Shown here in pieces: positions 46,803 to 55,332 of a stretch of DNA of 64,000 nucleotides. Position 1 is the first letter of the stretch. Each line of letters starts with the position of its first letter. This stretch comes from Algoriphagus pacificus (GTDB lineage: Bacteria > Bacteroidota > Bacteroidia > Cytophagales > Cyclobacteriaceae): assembly GCF_017254845.1 (NCBI RefSeq), contig NZ_JAFKCU010000003.1:496001-560000 (forward strand). Direction: 5' to 3'. The notes under the pieces were generated by a model, which was not told the DNA's origin, did no database searches, and saw only the letters and a program-made list of their open reading frames with translations. The translations under genes were made by a program, and so were the position numbers.

Positions 46803-47771
46803 TTAAAAAGCGATGCTTTTCAGGTTTAATCCAGCTTTCTCATCCAGTCCAAAAGCCAAGTTGTAATTTTGAACAGCTTGACCAGAAGCTCCTTTTAACA
46901 AGTTGTCAATGGCTGAATAAATAACCAATTGACCAGCTTCTTTTTGAACATGAATTATACACTTATTGGTATTAACAGCTTGTTTCATATCTATGTCCTG
47001 ATCTGAAACATGCGTAAAAGCTGCATTCTTGTAGAATTCATGATAGGCTTTCCTTGCTTCTTCCTCAGTTCCTTCAAAAGGAAGGTAGGCTGTCACCCAA
47101 ATTCCTCTTGGGAAATTCCCTCGATAGGGTACGAAAAGCAATTCAGCGTCAAATCCTGAATTCAACTGCCTAAAAGTCTGCCTTATTTCTTTCAAATGTT
47201 GATGTGTAAACAATTTATATACAGACATATTGGATGATCTGTAGCTGAAATGAGAAGTTTCAGCAAGTTTTTTACCTGCACCTGTACTTCCTGTGATCCC
47301 TGAAATATGAATAGCTTCAGTCGCCCAACCCGCAGCAATAGCCGGAGCCAAAGCCAGCTGAATTCCAGTAGCAAAGCAACCTGGGTTTGCTATCTTTTTC
47401 GAATTAGCAATAACAGCTTTATTTACCTCAGGCAATCCATAAACGAAACCGTGAGATTGATCTCTAAAATCTGTAGACAAATCAATAATGACTGTATTTT
47501 CAGAAAATGGATGTGCATCCAAAAATGATTTTGTCTCTCCATGCGGTAAGCCTAGGAAAACTGCATCAATCCCTGAATTAGGCACTTCATCTGTGAAAAC
47601 AAGATCACAATCTCCAATTAGATCAGGATGAACTTCGGATACTTTTTTCCCTTTTTGGCTATTGCTATGAACGCAAACCAACTCACAGTGCGGGTGATGC
47701 ACCAGAATTCTCAATAATTCTCCTCCTGTATAGCCAGCTGCGCCAATAATGGCTGTTTTGATTTTAGTCAT
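46803..47771 (-). CDS. argC: N-acetyl-gamma-glutamyl-phosphate reductase
   Basis: A 322-residue reductase: GAAGYTGGELLRIL nucleotide loop, FLGLPHGETKSFLD, catalytic Cys in IANPGCFATGIQLAL, and GITGSTGAGKKLAETSHF. It reduces acyl-glutamyl phosphate to the semialdehyde. Its first bases overlap the end of argG by 8. Confidence 0.95.
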   Translation of the reverse strand: MTKIKTAIIGAAGYTGGELLRILVHHPHCELVCVHSNSQKGKKVSEVHPDLIGDCDLVFTDEVPNSGIDAVFLGLPHGETKSFLDAHPFSENTVIIDLSTDFRDQSHGFVYGLPEVNKAVIANSKKIANPGCFATGIQLALAPAIAAGWATEAIHISGITGSTGAGKKLAETSHFSYRSSNMSVYKLFTHQHLKEIRQTFRQLNSGFDAELLFVPYRGNFPRGIWVTAYLPFEGTEEEARKAYHEFYKNAAFTHVSDQDIDMKQAVNTNKCIIHVQKEAGQLVIYSAIDNLLKGASGQAVQNYNLAFGLDEKAGLNLKSIAF

Positions 47772-48957
47772 CGCTGCTGTTTACTTTATGGAATATCGCA
47801 GTTTGATTTCCTAAAATTCGCGTGAATCCTTTTACATCTTCTGCAGTGTATCCTTTATTCATCTCTCCATAGCTACCAAACTTAGCAGACATCAAATCAT
47901 GATCAGAGATGATTCCCAACAAAGTAAATCGGTAGGGCTGCAAAAGAACTCGAACTGTTCCAGTTACATATTCTTGGGTGCTTTGTAAAAATGCTTCCAA
48001 GTTTCGCATCACTGGATCCAAATAATGTCCTTCATGCAAGTGATTTCCGTAAAATTCAGCTTGCTGATTTTTCCAGAACATTTGCCATTTGGTCAAAGTA
48101 TGTTTCTCCAACAATTGATGCCCTTTGATAATCACGATAGGAGCGGCTGCTTCGAAGCCAACTCTTCCTTTGATACCAATAATTGTATCACCCACATGAA
48201 TATCTCTTCCAATGCCAAAAGGAGCGGCTAATTTTTGAACTTCTTGAATGGCATCCACAGCATGCTCATAGGAAATACCATTAACGGATTTTAATTCTCC
48301 CTTTTCGAAACCAAGGGTAATTTCCTTCGCTTCAGTTTCGGTCATTTGAGTAGGCCAAGCAGATTCTGGCAAGTAATCAGATGAAGTCAAAGTCTCTTTA
48401 CCTCCAACAGAAGTTCCCCAGATTCCTTTATTAATAGAATATGCAGCTTTCTCGAAATTCATCGAAACACCGTGCTTTTTCAAATATTCGATTTCTTCTT
48501 GTCTACTAAGCTTCAGATCACGAATAGGAGTGATGATTTCAATATCCGGTACAATGGTTTGGAAAATCATATCAAATCTTACCTGGTCATTTCCAGCACC
48601 GGTAGATCCATGAGCTACAGACTTGGCTCCAATAGATTTTGCATATTCTGCCAAAGACTTGGCTTGCAAGATTCTTTCTGCAGAAACAGAAAGGGGATAA
48701 GTTTGATTTTTTAGAACATTTCCAAAAATCAAGTATTTGATAACTTCTTGATAATAAGTCTCAACTACATCAAGAACTTTAAAAGAAGCAATACCTAAGC
48801 TTTCGGCCCTAGACTGGATTGTTTCTAATTCCTCGTTTGAAAAACCTCCTGTATTTACTAACACAGCATGAACTTCATATCCAAGTTCTTTGGAAAGGTG
48901 TAAGGCACAAAATGTGGTATCTAAACCACCGCTATAGGCTAAAACGACTTTTTTCAT
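47764..48957 (-). CDS. argG: Argininosuccinate synthase
   Basis: A 397-residue enzyme: P-loop-like AYSGGLDTTFCALHL, VAHGSTGAGNDQVRFD, and GIWGTSVGGKETLTSSD. It joins citrulline and aspartate with ATP. It is the second gene of the operon, 36 bases after the GNAT gene. Confidence 0.94.
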   Translation of the reverse strand: MKKVVLAYSGGLDTTFCALHLSKELGYEVHAVLVNTGGFSNEELETIQSRAESLGIASFKVLDVVETYYQEVIKYLIFGNVLKNQTYPLSVSAERILQAKSLAEYAKSIGAKSVAHGSTGAGNDQVRFDMIFQTIVPDIEIITPIRDLKLSRQEEIEYLKKHGVSMNFEKAAYSINKGIWGTSVGGKETLTSSDYLPESAWPTQMTETEAKEITLGFEKGELKSVNGISYEHAVDAIQEVQKLAAPFGIGRDIHVGDTIIGIKGRVGFEAAAPIVIIKGHQLLEKHTLTKWQMFWKNQQAEFYGNHLHEGHYLDPVMRNLEAFLQSTQEYVTGTVRVLLQPYRFTLLGIISDHDLMSAKFGSYGEMNKGYTAEDVKGFTRILGNQTAIFHKVNSSDD

Positions 48958-48993
48958 TTATCTATGGTTTGACTTTGACTAGGTAAATATTGA

Positions 48994-49689
48994 TTATAGG
49001 AAAAAGCTTGAAACTGAATCTTTTGACTTATTCAGTTTTAGCATGACATATTTTTTGAGTCTGACCCAACGGTCAAACAATTTGATTTCTTTTTTAAAAT
49101 CCTGTCTTAAAGCCATTTCTTCCACTTGGCTTTTTTTGGCATTTGGGTCATAAAGCATTGCGGTGCAAAGGCAATTCTGACGGTTTTTACTCATCAAAAT
49201 CTCATAATTCACACAGCTTTGACAACCTTTCCAAAACTCATTATCATCGGTCAAATCCGCATAGGAAACAGGAATGTATCCCAAGCCGGAATTGATTTTC
49301 ATCACTGCGGCTCCAGTAGTCAGACCGAATATTTTGGAATCAGGGTATTTTTTACGGCTTAGCTTGAAAATTTCTTGTTTGATTAATCGAGCCAATCCAA
49401 ACTTTCTGAATTCGGGTGAAACGATCAATCCGGAATTGGCAACATACTTACCATGTCCCCAAGCTTCAATGTAGCAGAAACCTGCCCATGTTCCATCTTG
49501 AGTCAAAGCAATGACAGCCTTTCCTTCATCCATTTTGGTTTCAATGTAAGCAGGGCTTCTTTTGGCGATACCTGTTCCGCGGGCTTTTGCAGAGTTTTCC
49601 ATCTCATCAGTGATGATGGTTGCATATTTTTTATGGGACGGATCGGCCACAATGATTTTAAATGAAATATTTTCCATGTTTGAATGCAT
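48994..49689 (-). CDS. GNAT acyltransferase, probable N-acylglutamate synthase of the arginine operon
   Basis: The 231-residue (or 227 from the inner ATG at 49677) protein has a GNAT fold: IALTQDGTWAGFCYIEAWGHGKYVANSGLIVSPEFRKFGLARLIKQEIF, with the acyl-CoA loop F.K.GLARL, then MKINSGLGYIPVSY. A Cys pair in CQSCVNYEILM and Cys in QNCLCTAML may bind metal. It is first in an operon that has every step from acyl-glutamate to arginine but no argA or argJ, so it most likely acylates glutamate. I recall genetic support for such enzymes in other Bacteroidota; the assignment here is by context. Confidence 0.8.
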   Translation of the reverse strand: MHSNMENISFKIIVADPSHKKYATIITDEMENSAKARGTGIAKRSPAYIETKMDEGKAVIALTQDGTWAGFCYIEAWGHGKYVANSGLIVSPEFRKFGLARLIKQEIFKLSRKKYPDSKIFGLTTGAAVMKINSGLGYIPVSYADLTDDNEFWKGCQSCVNYEILMSKNRQNCLCTAMLYDPNAKKSQVEEMALRQDFKKEIKLFDRWVRLKKYVMLKLNKSKDSVSSFFL

Positions 49690-49752
49690 GAATTTAATCC
49701 TGGAGTAAACCGGAATATTTTTTTAAGAACAAGAAGGGAATAAAGCGAGTGG

Positions 49753-49771
49753 GTTTTCCTCGTAGGAAAAC
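49753..49771 (-). promoter_or_regulatory. Perfect 8-bp hairpin in arginine-operon leader
   Basis: GTTTTCCT (49753-49760) pairs with AGGAAAAC (49764-49771) across a 3-base loop, 64 bases upstream of the GNAT gene. There is no clean U tract next to it, so it may be a regulatory stem rather than a terminator. Its AAACCC side can also pair with GGGTTT at the end of the leader frame (49793-49798). Confidence 0.45.
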
Positions 49772-49789
49772 AGAGTATAACAATAAGGG

Positions 49790-49909
49790 TTAAACCCTGA
49801 AAAAGAACCTATACCTCCTCAAAGGAGTGAAAAATAACATAACACGCTTCACTGCAGCTATAGGAAGTGCAAAATTAGAAGTTGGCGCTATGTAAGAAAT
49901 CGTGTTCAT
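49790..49909 (-). CDS. Possible arginine-rich leader peptide (39 aa)
   Basis: The ATG at 49909 lies about six bases after the predicted transcription start and opens a 39-codon frame. It ends LRRYRFFFRV, with four Arg codons, all AGG, among the last nine; a Lys-Arg pair comes earlier. A small hairpin (49815-49827) covers the first AGG pair and the 49753-49771 stem follows. Placement before an arginine operon fits an attenuator-type leader, but no family supports the peptide, and a chance frame is possible. Confidence 0.4.
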   Translation of the reverse strand: MNTISYIAPTSNFALPIAAVKRVMLFFTPLRRYRFFFRV

Positions 49910-49922
49910 TCGTTTCGGGTAG

Positions 49923-49953
49923 CAAAGTTGAGTTCTTTGAAAACTAATTGCAA
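49923..49953 (-). promoter_or_regulatory. Predicted promoter of the arginine operon
   Basis: On the minus strand TTG (49951-49953), a 20-base spacer and CAACTTTG (49923-49930) match the Bacteroidota consensus at 7 of 8 -7 positions. Transcription would begin near 49915. Confidence 0.5.
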
Positions 49954-50055
49954 GTAAATTCTTTAATTTTTTAAACCTTAAGACCAAAAATTTTGCCAAA
50001 AACTCAATAGCTTACTTTAATTCCCGTTACGCCTTTTTAACCAAATTTTATTCTG
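49954..50055. other. Remaining intergenic bases between the PLP enzyme and the arginine promoter
   Basis: AT-rich sequence with no hairpin, tRNA or convincing frame that I can see. The PLP enzyme gene (minus strand) ends at 50056 without an obvious terminator. Confidence 0.5.
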
Positions 50056-51309
50056 TCAAGCATTTCCTGACATTTCTTTTATTGCCTTTACAAATTTATC
50101 CATTTCATTTTCTGAGGTATAAACGTTGGGAGAGATTCTACAACCATATACTCCAGCACCATTAATACCCACTGTATAGATCTGATATTTATCCATTAAA
50201 ACCTTTGCCATCTCAATTGGAGGCACTTTTTCAATGCCAACATTTGCTATCCCGCAAGACCTTTGAGGTTCAATAGGAGTGTTCACTAGTACACCCGGTA
50301 AATCCCTCACTTGATCTGACCAATATTTTTGAATGTATCTCAATCGCTCTTCTTTTCTCTTGCTTCCCATTTTATTATGGAAGTCAACAGCATCAATTAC
50401 AGCCAGATCAGTGGAAACAGGATGTGTTCCTGTGTGATTTAAGTTCAAAATTGTCTTTTGATCCAACTCATAAGGAGCCAATAAAGGCCTGATTTTTTGA
50501 CTCTTACCATTTTTGACATAAAGCATTCCACAACCTAATGGAACACTTAGCCACTTATGTAGGCTGGAACCATAATAATCACAATCCAATTCAGAAATAT
50601 TAAAATCAAAATGTCCAACAGCATGGGCACCGTCCAGCATGATTTCGACTCCGTGACTATGAGCCATATCCGCGATTTTTCTTACAGGTAAAATATGACC
50701 GGTGATATTCACGATATGAGGAACCATCATCAATCTTGTTTTTGGCGTAATAGCTTGTTCATAAACAGCTACGATTTCCTCATCATTCTCAGGATGCATC
50801 GGGATATCTATCTTTTTCACTTTTATCCCATACCTTCTTTCTGCCAATTCAAACATATTGAGGAGACTACCATAATCCTGGTTGGAAACAATCGCTTCAT
50901 CTCCTTTTTGCCAAGGATAGCCTGAGATAATCAAGTCGATGGATTCAGTCGTGTTTCTAGTCAAAACCACTTCCTCAGGACTAGCTCCAACAAGTTCAGC
51001 TACTTTTGCAGCAGATTTGGCTTTGTTTTCCCATTGTACTGTACGCATGTAGCTGGAAGCATGGTAGTTTACATCCCGTAAGTGTTGAATATATTTTTCC
51101 AGAGTTTCTTCAGGAAGAAAGCAGTAATATCCGTTTTCCAGATTGATATAATCAGGTTTCAACTTGTAAGCAGCCCTCACTTGATCCCAAATATCAGGTG
51201 CAGAGAAATCCAAATCATTTATGCTTAGTGATTTGGCTTTTGATTCTAAAATTGATCCAGTACTGAAACCAAGAAGAGTCAATGCCTTGATAAATGAGCG
51301 CTTATTCAT
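50056..51309 (-). CDS. Secreted class V PLP-dependent enzyme (isopenicillin-N-epimerase-like)
   Basis: A 417-residue fold-type I PLP enzyme of the class V (NifS/isopenicillin N epimerase-like) group: RNTTESIDLIISGYPW, MLDGAHAVGHFDFNISELDCDYYGSSLHKWLSVPLGCG with the PLP lysine in HKW, and NHTGTHPVSTDLAV. The N-terminus NKRSFIKALTLLGFSTG resembles a twin-arginine signal in its Lys-Arg form. A PLP enzyme folded before export by Tat would make sense, but the missing first Arg leaves doubt. The substrate is unknown. Confidence 0.86.
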   Translation of the reverse strand: MNKRSFIKALTLLGFSTGSILESKAKSLSINDLDFSAPDIWDQVRAAYKLKPDYINLENGYYCFLPEETLEKYIQHLRDVNYHASSYMRTVQWENKAKSAAKVAELVGASPEEVVLTRNTTESIDLIISGYPWQKGDEAIVSNQDYGSLLNMFELAERRYGIKVKKIDIPMHPENDEEIVAVYEQAITPKTRLMMVPHIVNITGHILPVRKIADMAHSHGVEIMLDGAHAVGHFDFNISELDCDYYGSSLHKWLSVPLGCGMLYVKNGKSQKIRPLLAPYELDQKTILNLNHTGTHPVSTDLAVIDAVDFHNKMGSKRKEERLRYIQKYWSDQVRDLPGVLVNTPIEPQRSCGIANVGIEKVPPIEMAKVLMDKYQIYTVGINGAGVYGCRISPNVYTSENEMDKFVKAIKEMSGNA

Positions 51310-51329
51310 AGTTGAGGGTTTTTAATGAA

Positions 51330-51485
51330 TTACAAAATGTAAGAAATCAACCAGACAATTAATAGGAAAATAGCCATCCACATGATCCAGGGAGATCGTT
51401 TGGGAAATTCAAATTGACAAATAGGACAGATTTTTGCCTTTTCATCAACTTCCATAGCACAGGAGGGACATTCTTTTGTTTTCAA
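51330..51485 (-). CDS. 51-residue zinc-ribbon membrane protein (TTG start)
   Basis: From a TTG at 51485 the frame gives a protein starting with a rubredoxin-like zinc ribbon (KECPSCAMEVDEKAKICPIC, two CPxC pairs) and then QFEFPKRSPW and one transmembrane helix (IMWMAIFLLIVWLISYIL). There is no ATG further upstream in frame, and the cysteine pattern is too regular for chance. Small double-zinc-ribbon membrane proteins like this are known in Bacteroidota but have no function. It is 20 bases upstream of the PLP gene and may be cotranscribed. Confidence 0.75.
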   Translation of the reverse strand: MKTKECPSCAMEVDEKAKICPICQFEFPKRSPWIMWMAIFLLIVWLISYIL

Positions 51486-51545
51486 GTTTGCGGTGAACTC
51501 TTTTGTGAAAAATCTGATTTGGATGTTTAAGTAAATTAAAAACTC

Positions 51546-52253
51546 ATGAAAATAGAAATATGGTCTGATGTAGTTTGCCCTTTTTGCTACATCGGAAAGC
51601 GAAAATTGGAAAAAGCATTAAATCAATTCCCTCATAAGGATCAGATCGAGATAGAATGGAAAAGCTTTCAACTCAATCCTGATCAAAAAACTGATCCAAG
51701 TCTCAATAGCCTTGAGTATTTATCCAAATCCAAAGGCTGGTCAATGCCTCAAACCATTCAGATCACCCAACAGGTAGTTGAAATGGCGAAGCAGGAGGGA
51801 CTGGACTTTCAGATGGAAAAAACTGTTGTGGCAAATACAAGAAATGCCCATCGCTTGATCCATTTGGCAAAAGAGAGTGGAAAAGGTGGGGAAATGAAGG
51901 AACTTTTGTTGCAGGCTTACTTCACAGATGGTAAAAATGTAGATGATCCTGAAACCCTACTTGCATTAGGTCTGGAAATCGGGCTTAATGAAGCTGAAAT
52001 AACAGAGGTTTTGACTTCCGAAAAGTTTGATCAAGAAGTTGAGGAGGATATTTATGAATCGAGACAAATTGGGGTTAGGGGAGTTCCTTTCTTCGTTTTG
52101 GATAGAAAATTTGGGATTTCAGGCGCACAAGCTGATGAGGTTTTTGATCAGACGCTCCAAAAAGCCTGGGACGATTATGTAAAAGAAAACCCTGTACTTG
52201 ATATAGCACAGGGTAATTCTGATAGCACTTGCGAAATTGATGGGGACTGTTAA
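51546..52253 (+). CDS. DsbA-family (FrnE-like) oxidoreductase
   Basis: The 235-residue thioredoxin-fold protein has no signal peptide: MKIEIWSDVVCPFCYIGKRKLE, with the CPFC redox motif (C11, C14), a helical insert, and RGVPFFVLDRKFGISGAQ with the cis-Pro loop. This is the cytosolic FrnE/polyketide-associated DsbA branch, likely a disulfide isomerase or thiol oxidoreductase. The C-terminal EIDGDC holds one more Cys. It is divergent from the zinc-ribbon gene. Confidence 0.92.
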   Translation: MKIEIWSDVVCPFCYIGKRKLEKALNQFPHKDQIEIEWKSFQLNPDQKTDPSLNSLEYLSKSKGWSMPQTIQITQQVVEMAKQEGLDFQMEKTVVANTRNAHRLIHLAKESGKGGEMKELLLQAYFTDGKNVDDPETLLALGLEIGLNEAEITEVLTSEKFDQEVEEDIYESRQIGVRGVPFFVLDRKFGISGAQADEVFDQTLQKAWDDYVKENPVLDIAQGNSDSTCEIDGDC

Positions 52254-52266
52254 GTCCCTATTTTTT

Positions 52267-53181
52267 TTACCAAACCCCACGGGTTTTCATTTGCAAAGAA
52301 TAAACAGCATCCATAGCTGTAATAAAAAGCGTTTTTCTATCCAAGGCTCCGAAAACCACATTTGCAGTCCATTTAGCTGGAACAGGAATATGTGCGATTT
52401 GCTCTCCATTTCTGTTGAAAACTGTCACTCCATCACCTGTCAGATATAAGTTGCCTTTGAAATCGATGGTCATTCCATCTGAGCCTTTTTCGCAAAACAG
52501 CCTTTTGTTGGTCAGATATCCATCTTCGCGAATGTCATATTTATAGGTTTTATTGGCTCTGATATCAGCTACATATAATGTTTTTCCGTCAGGGCTGCCT
52601 ACAATTCCATTCGGTTGCACCAAATCATCTGTCACCCGAAAAAATTCTGAGCGATCCTCAGAAACATAATAAACGTGCTGCCCATCTTGTTCCATTTCAG
52701 GTTCTCTGATTCCTTCCCAATATTCTCTCGGATACAATGGATCAGTGAAATATAAGCCTCCTTGAGGTCTTACCCAGATATCATTTGGACCATTCAGTTT
52801 TTTCCCTTTGAATCCAGCCAATAATACCTTTTCATTCCCATCTTGGTCGATTTCCCAAAGCTCATTTTTTTCATCTGCTGCAGTGATTAGGGTATTATTG
52901 AGCATAAAGTACATACCATTAGAGCGACCAGCATTTTCTTTGAAGACTGTCACCGTGTTACTTCCTGCAGACCATTTATAGATTTTATTATTGGGTTGAT
53001 CCGTAAAGAAAACGTCTCCCATACGATTGACGGCAGGGCCTTCAGTAAACGTAAATCCATCCTGCACTTTTACTAATTCAGCATTTCTGGCCACAACTCC
53101 GCCTCGATCTTCGATTTGGGCAAGTAAAGAGTTTGAAACAACCAATGCGGCAACAAAAGCTGCGTATTTTAAAGGGTTCAT
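52267..53181 (-). CDS. SMP-30/gluconolactonase-like secreted beta-propeller
   Basis: The 304-residue protein has a signal peptide (FVAALVVSNSLLAQ). A six-blade propeller follows: GFTFTEGPAVNRMGDVFFTDQPNNKIYKW, LNGPNDIWVRPQGGLYFTDPLY, QPNGIVGSPDGKTLYVADIRANKTY, and GSDGMTIDFKGNLYLTGDGV. Metal-binding Glu, Asn and Asp fall where SMP-30 lactonases have them. A lactone of a sugar acid is the family-typical substrate; the actual one is not known. Confidence 0.9.
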   Translation of the reverse strand: MNPLKYAAFVAALVVSNSLLAQIEDRGGVVARNAELVKVQDGFTFTEGPAVNRMGDVFFTDQPNNKIYKWSAGSNTVTVFKENAGRSNGMYFMLNNTLITAADEKNELWEIDQDGNEKVLLAGFKGKKLNGPNDIWVRPQGGLYFTDPLYPREYWEGIREPEMEQDGQHVYYVSEDRSEFFRVTDDLVQPNGIVGSPDGKTLYVADIRANKTYKYDIREDGYLTNKRLFCEKGSDGMTIDFKGNLYLTGDGVTVFNRNGEQIAHIPVPAKWTANVVFGALDRKTLFITAMDAVYSLQMKTRGVW

Positions 53182-53198
53182 AGTATTAATTGATTTTT

Positions 53199-54092
53199 TT
53201 ATTTTCTATCCATCGCCACAACTAGGATTTCCAAATCCTCACTGTAGGCCATTCTTGTGATATTTTGATGTGTATCGGAATTAATGGTTCCAACCAATTC
53301 CCAGTTAGTTTCAGTATACTTTCTCTTGTAAATATTATTTCCACTTGCCATCAGCAAGTAGTTTTTGTCCAGCCAAATGAAATCCTGAGAACCTGGAACT
53401 CCAAAGTAATACTCTGATCTTTCAGCCGATTCGATATCAAAACTTTTCAGCATAAAAGCTTTTTGTCCACCCACATCCCTAAACTCATCTGTTGAAAGGT
53501 AAGTGATTTCACTGGTCTTTGGTCTTTTAATAATAGCTCGGGCAACTGCCGAATCTATTGTCAAAATATCGTTTCTGCCTCTTGCATAAACCAGATGATT
53601 GGGCTCACCTAAGACAAACATAGCCGCCTTATTATCATACCAATCGTAATAACCCACAGGTTCGATATCATCATAAAGCAATTCAGCCGGCTCGAAAGTA
53701 AGTGGATACAACCAAACTCTCTGTTTTTTATCCGGTTCAGAAACTACAGCTGAAATATACATGCCACAATCAGTGATCATGGGAGAATTTTCATTTCGGT
53801 CCGATGTCCGGCTCATGTTGGTAAACTTCTTAGAATTGAAGTTGTAGACAATAATATCGAAATTATCATTTTCATCAGCTGCAGAGAAAACCATTTGGTA
53901 TTCATTGATAAAGCTTGGCTGATTATCGTATTCCGGTCTATTTGTCAATGCATAAGCAGTTTCCGGAAGAATCTTGAATTTGCCGGATTTCCCAGAAGTC
54001 TCTACCACCCAAAGGTCAGTAGCTGTCTGTGCAAATGCAGGAAAAGACAGAACTGAGGCCAGAAAAAAGGAGAAGGAATAAAGAATTTTCAT
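53199..54092 (-). CDS. Secreted beta-propeller (TolB/PD40-like) protein
   Basis: The 297-residue protein has a signal peptide (LYSFSFFLASVLSFPAFAQ). Repeats of PD40 type follow, such as NQPSFINEYQMVFSAADENDNFDIIVYNFNSKKF and RNENSPMITDCGMYISAVV. It probably forms a small propeller for protein binding. It precedes the SMP-30 gene by 17 bases on the same strand and may be cotranscribed with it. No catalytic motif is seen. Confidence 0.8.
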   Translation of the reverse strand: MKILYSFSFFLASVLSFPAFAQTATDLWVVETSGKSGKFKILPETAYALTNRPEYDNQPSFINEYQMVFSAADENDNFDIIVYNFNSKKFTNMSRTSDRNENSPMITDCGMYISAVVSEPDKKQRVWLYPLTFEPAELLYDDIEPVGYYDWYDNKAAMFVLGEPNHLVYARGRNDILTIDSAVARAIIKRPKTSEITYLSTDEFRDVGGQKAFMLKSFDIESAERSEYYFGVPGSQDFIWLDKNYLLMASGNNIYKRKYTETNWELVGTINSDTHQNITRMAYSEDLEILVVAMDRK

Positions 54093-54141
54093 CTTTTGTT
54101 AAAATTGATCAACCAAAATACAAAATGCTTGTTAGAATGCT

Positions 54142-55215
54142 GTGAGTAAACTGAAATTGTACACCAATGGGAATTTGGATCAGCTCCGGGAAAGAACAGA
54201 TCCCCCTGCTGATCAGGCTGTTTTGGCACTGATAAATGATCCCAAATTAATTCGTGAAATCAACGAATGGACGGTAATTCCGGAGGTTTTTAATGAGAAT
54301 TTCTCCGATACACTCATTTCATTTTTTAGACTCTATCAAATTCCTCCAAATAAAAGTGAAATAGTTACCCTACAAAAAGGACAGGAGTTCTTCGATCGCA
54401 AAGGAGATATATACCTAGGCTTGCTGGGGTTTTACTCTCTGCCTTATTGTTACGCATTTGCCAAAGGGGCAGAAGTATTGGTGAGATCGAAGCGAATTCT
54501 CGCCGAACCCGGAAAACGTTTGGGAGAAACTGCCAAATTCCTTTTGGATGTCTTTAAACCCGGAGCTTTCATTGAATCAAAAGAAGCTTTTCTAATCTGT
54601 GCAAAAATCAGGTTGATTCATGCATTTAGCAGGTATTTCATCAAGAAGTATTCTAAGGACTGGAAAAATGAATTTGGTCAACCTGTCAACCAAGAGGATC
54701 TGATTGGGACAAATCTAGCGTTCAGTCTTTTGGTTTTGAGGGGAATGAGAAAAATCGGTAAGAATCCAAGTACTGAGGAAAGCAATACAGTTCTTGCTTA
54801 TTGGAGTTATTTGGGCAAGTTAATGGGAATTGAAACCCATTATTGGCCGGAAACAGCCAAAGAAGCTTTTGAATTAGAAAAGCTGATCAGAAAAAGACAT
54901 TTACAATCCTCCGAAGCTGGAAAACGATTAATAGATTCTCTGTTGAATTATTATGAAGCGAACCAAACTGAAAGTTTTTTGAAAGGAAAGTCAGCTTCTC
55001 TTGTAGCATTTCTCATTGGCAAAGAAGCTTCAGATGCATTGAGGATACATCAAGAAATACCCATGTCAAGTGAGTTAATGGGAGGGATATTTAGCTTTTT
55101 GGGTTGGAAAAATTATTCTGGTAAGAAATCCCATGCTAGATTCAATGCAAACTTTGAGCAAAGCTATTTCCAGACTTTTGAATCCAAGCCAGAAATCCTT
55201 TTACCTGAACGGTAA
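54142..55215 (+). CDS. MpaB-like oxygenase (DUF2236)
   Basis: The 357-residue protein starts with GTG (no in-frame ATG is close) and matches the MpaB/latex-clearing-protein superfamily: RTDPPADQAVLAL, LGLLGFYSLPYCYAFAKGAEVLVRSKRIL, RLIHAFSRYFIKK (candidate heme His), and NQEDLIGTNLAFSLLVLRGMRKIG. Relatives use a heme b to oxidise apolar substrates such as polyisoprene; activity here is unproven. It is mainly helical, with no signal peptide. Confidence 0.8.
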   Translation: MSKLKLYTNGNLDQLRERTDPPADQAVLALINDPKLIREINEWTVIPEVFNENFSDTLISFFRLYQIPPNKSEIVTLQKGQEFFDRKGDIYLGLLGFYSLPYCYAFAKGAEVLVRSKRILAEPGKRLGETAKFLLDVFKPGAFIESKEAFLICAKIRLIHAFSRYFIKKYSKDWKNEFGQPVNQEDLIGTNLAFSLLVLRGMRKIGKNPSTEESNTVLAYWSYLGKLMGIETHYWPETAKEAFELEKLIRKRHLQSSEAGKRLIDSLLNYYEANQTESFLKGKSASLVAFLIGKEASDALRIHQEIPMSSELMGGIFSFLGWKNYSGKKSHARFNANFEQSYFQTFESKPEILLPER

Positions 55216-55332
55216 TGTTCATAACCGTACACTTTTTTGTACGATTATTCTACTCCAGCAAAGAGTCAACCTTGAATCTGAGCTCTTGAGGGCATTTTTA
55301 GTGAATGGCATCTTTTTCGTATTTATACTGGC

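Noticed and set aside
49870-49880. TAATTTTG on the minus strand inside the arginine leader frame, an exact -7 match
   Set aside because: No TTG lies 19-21 bases before it, while the 49923-49953 pair has both elements; kept only as a weak alternative start.
49910-49999. Longer form of the arginine-leader frame, starting at 49999
   Set aside because: The extension would lie upstream of and through the predicted promoter and adds no signal-like sequence.
55226-55243. Small inverted repeat CGTACA/TGTACG after the MpaB gene
   Set aside because: A 6-bp stem without a following T run; not convincing as terminator or operator.
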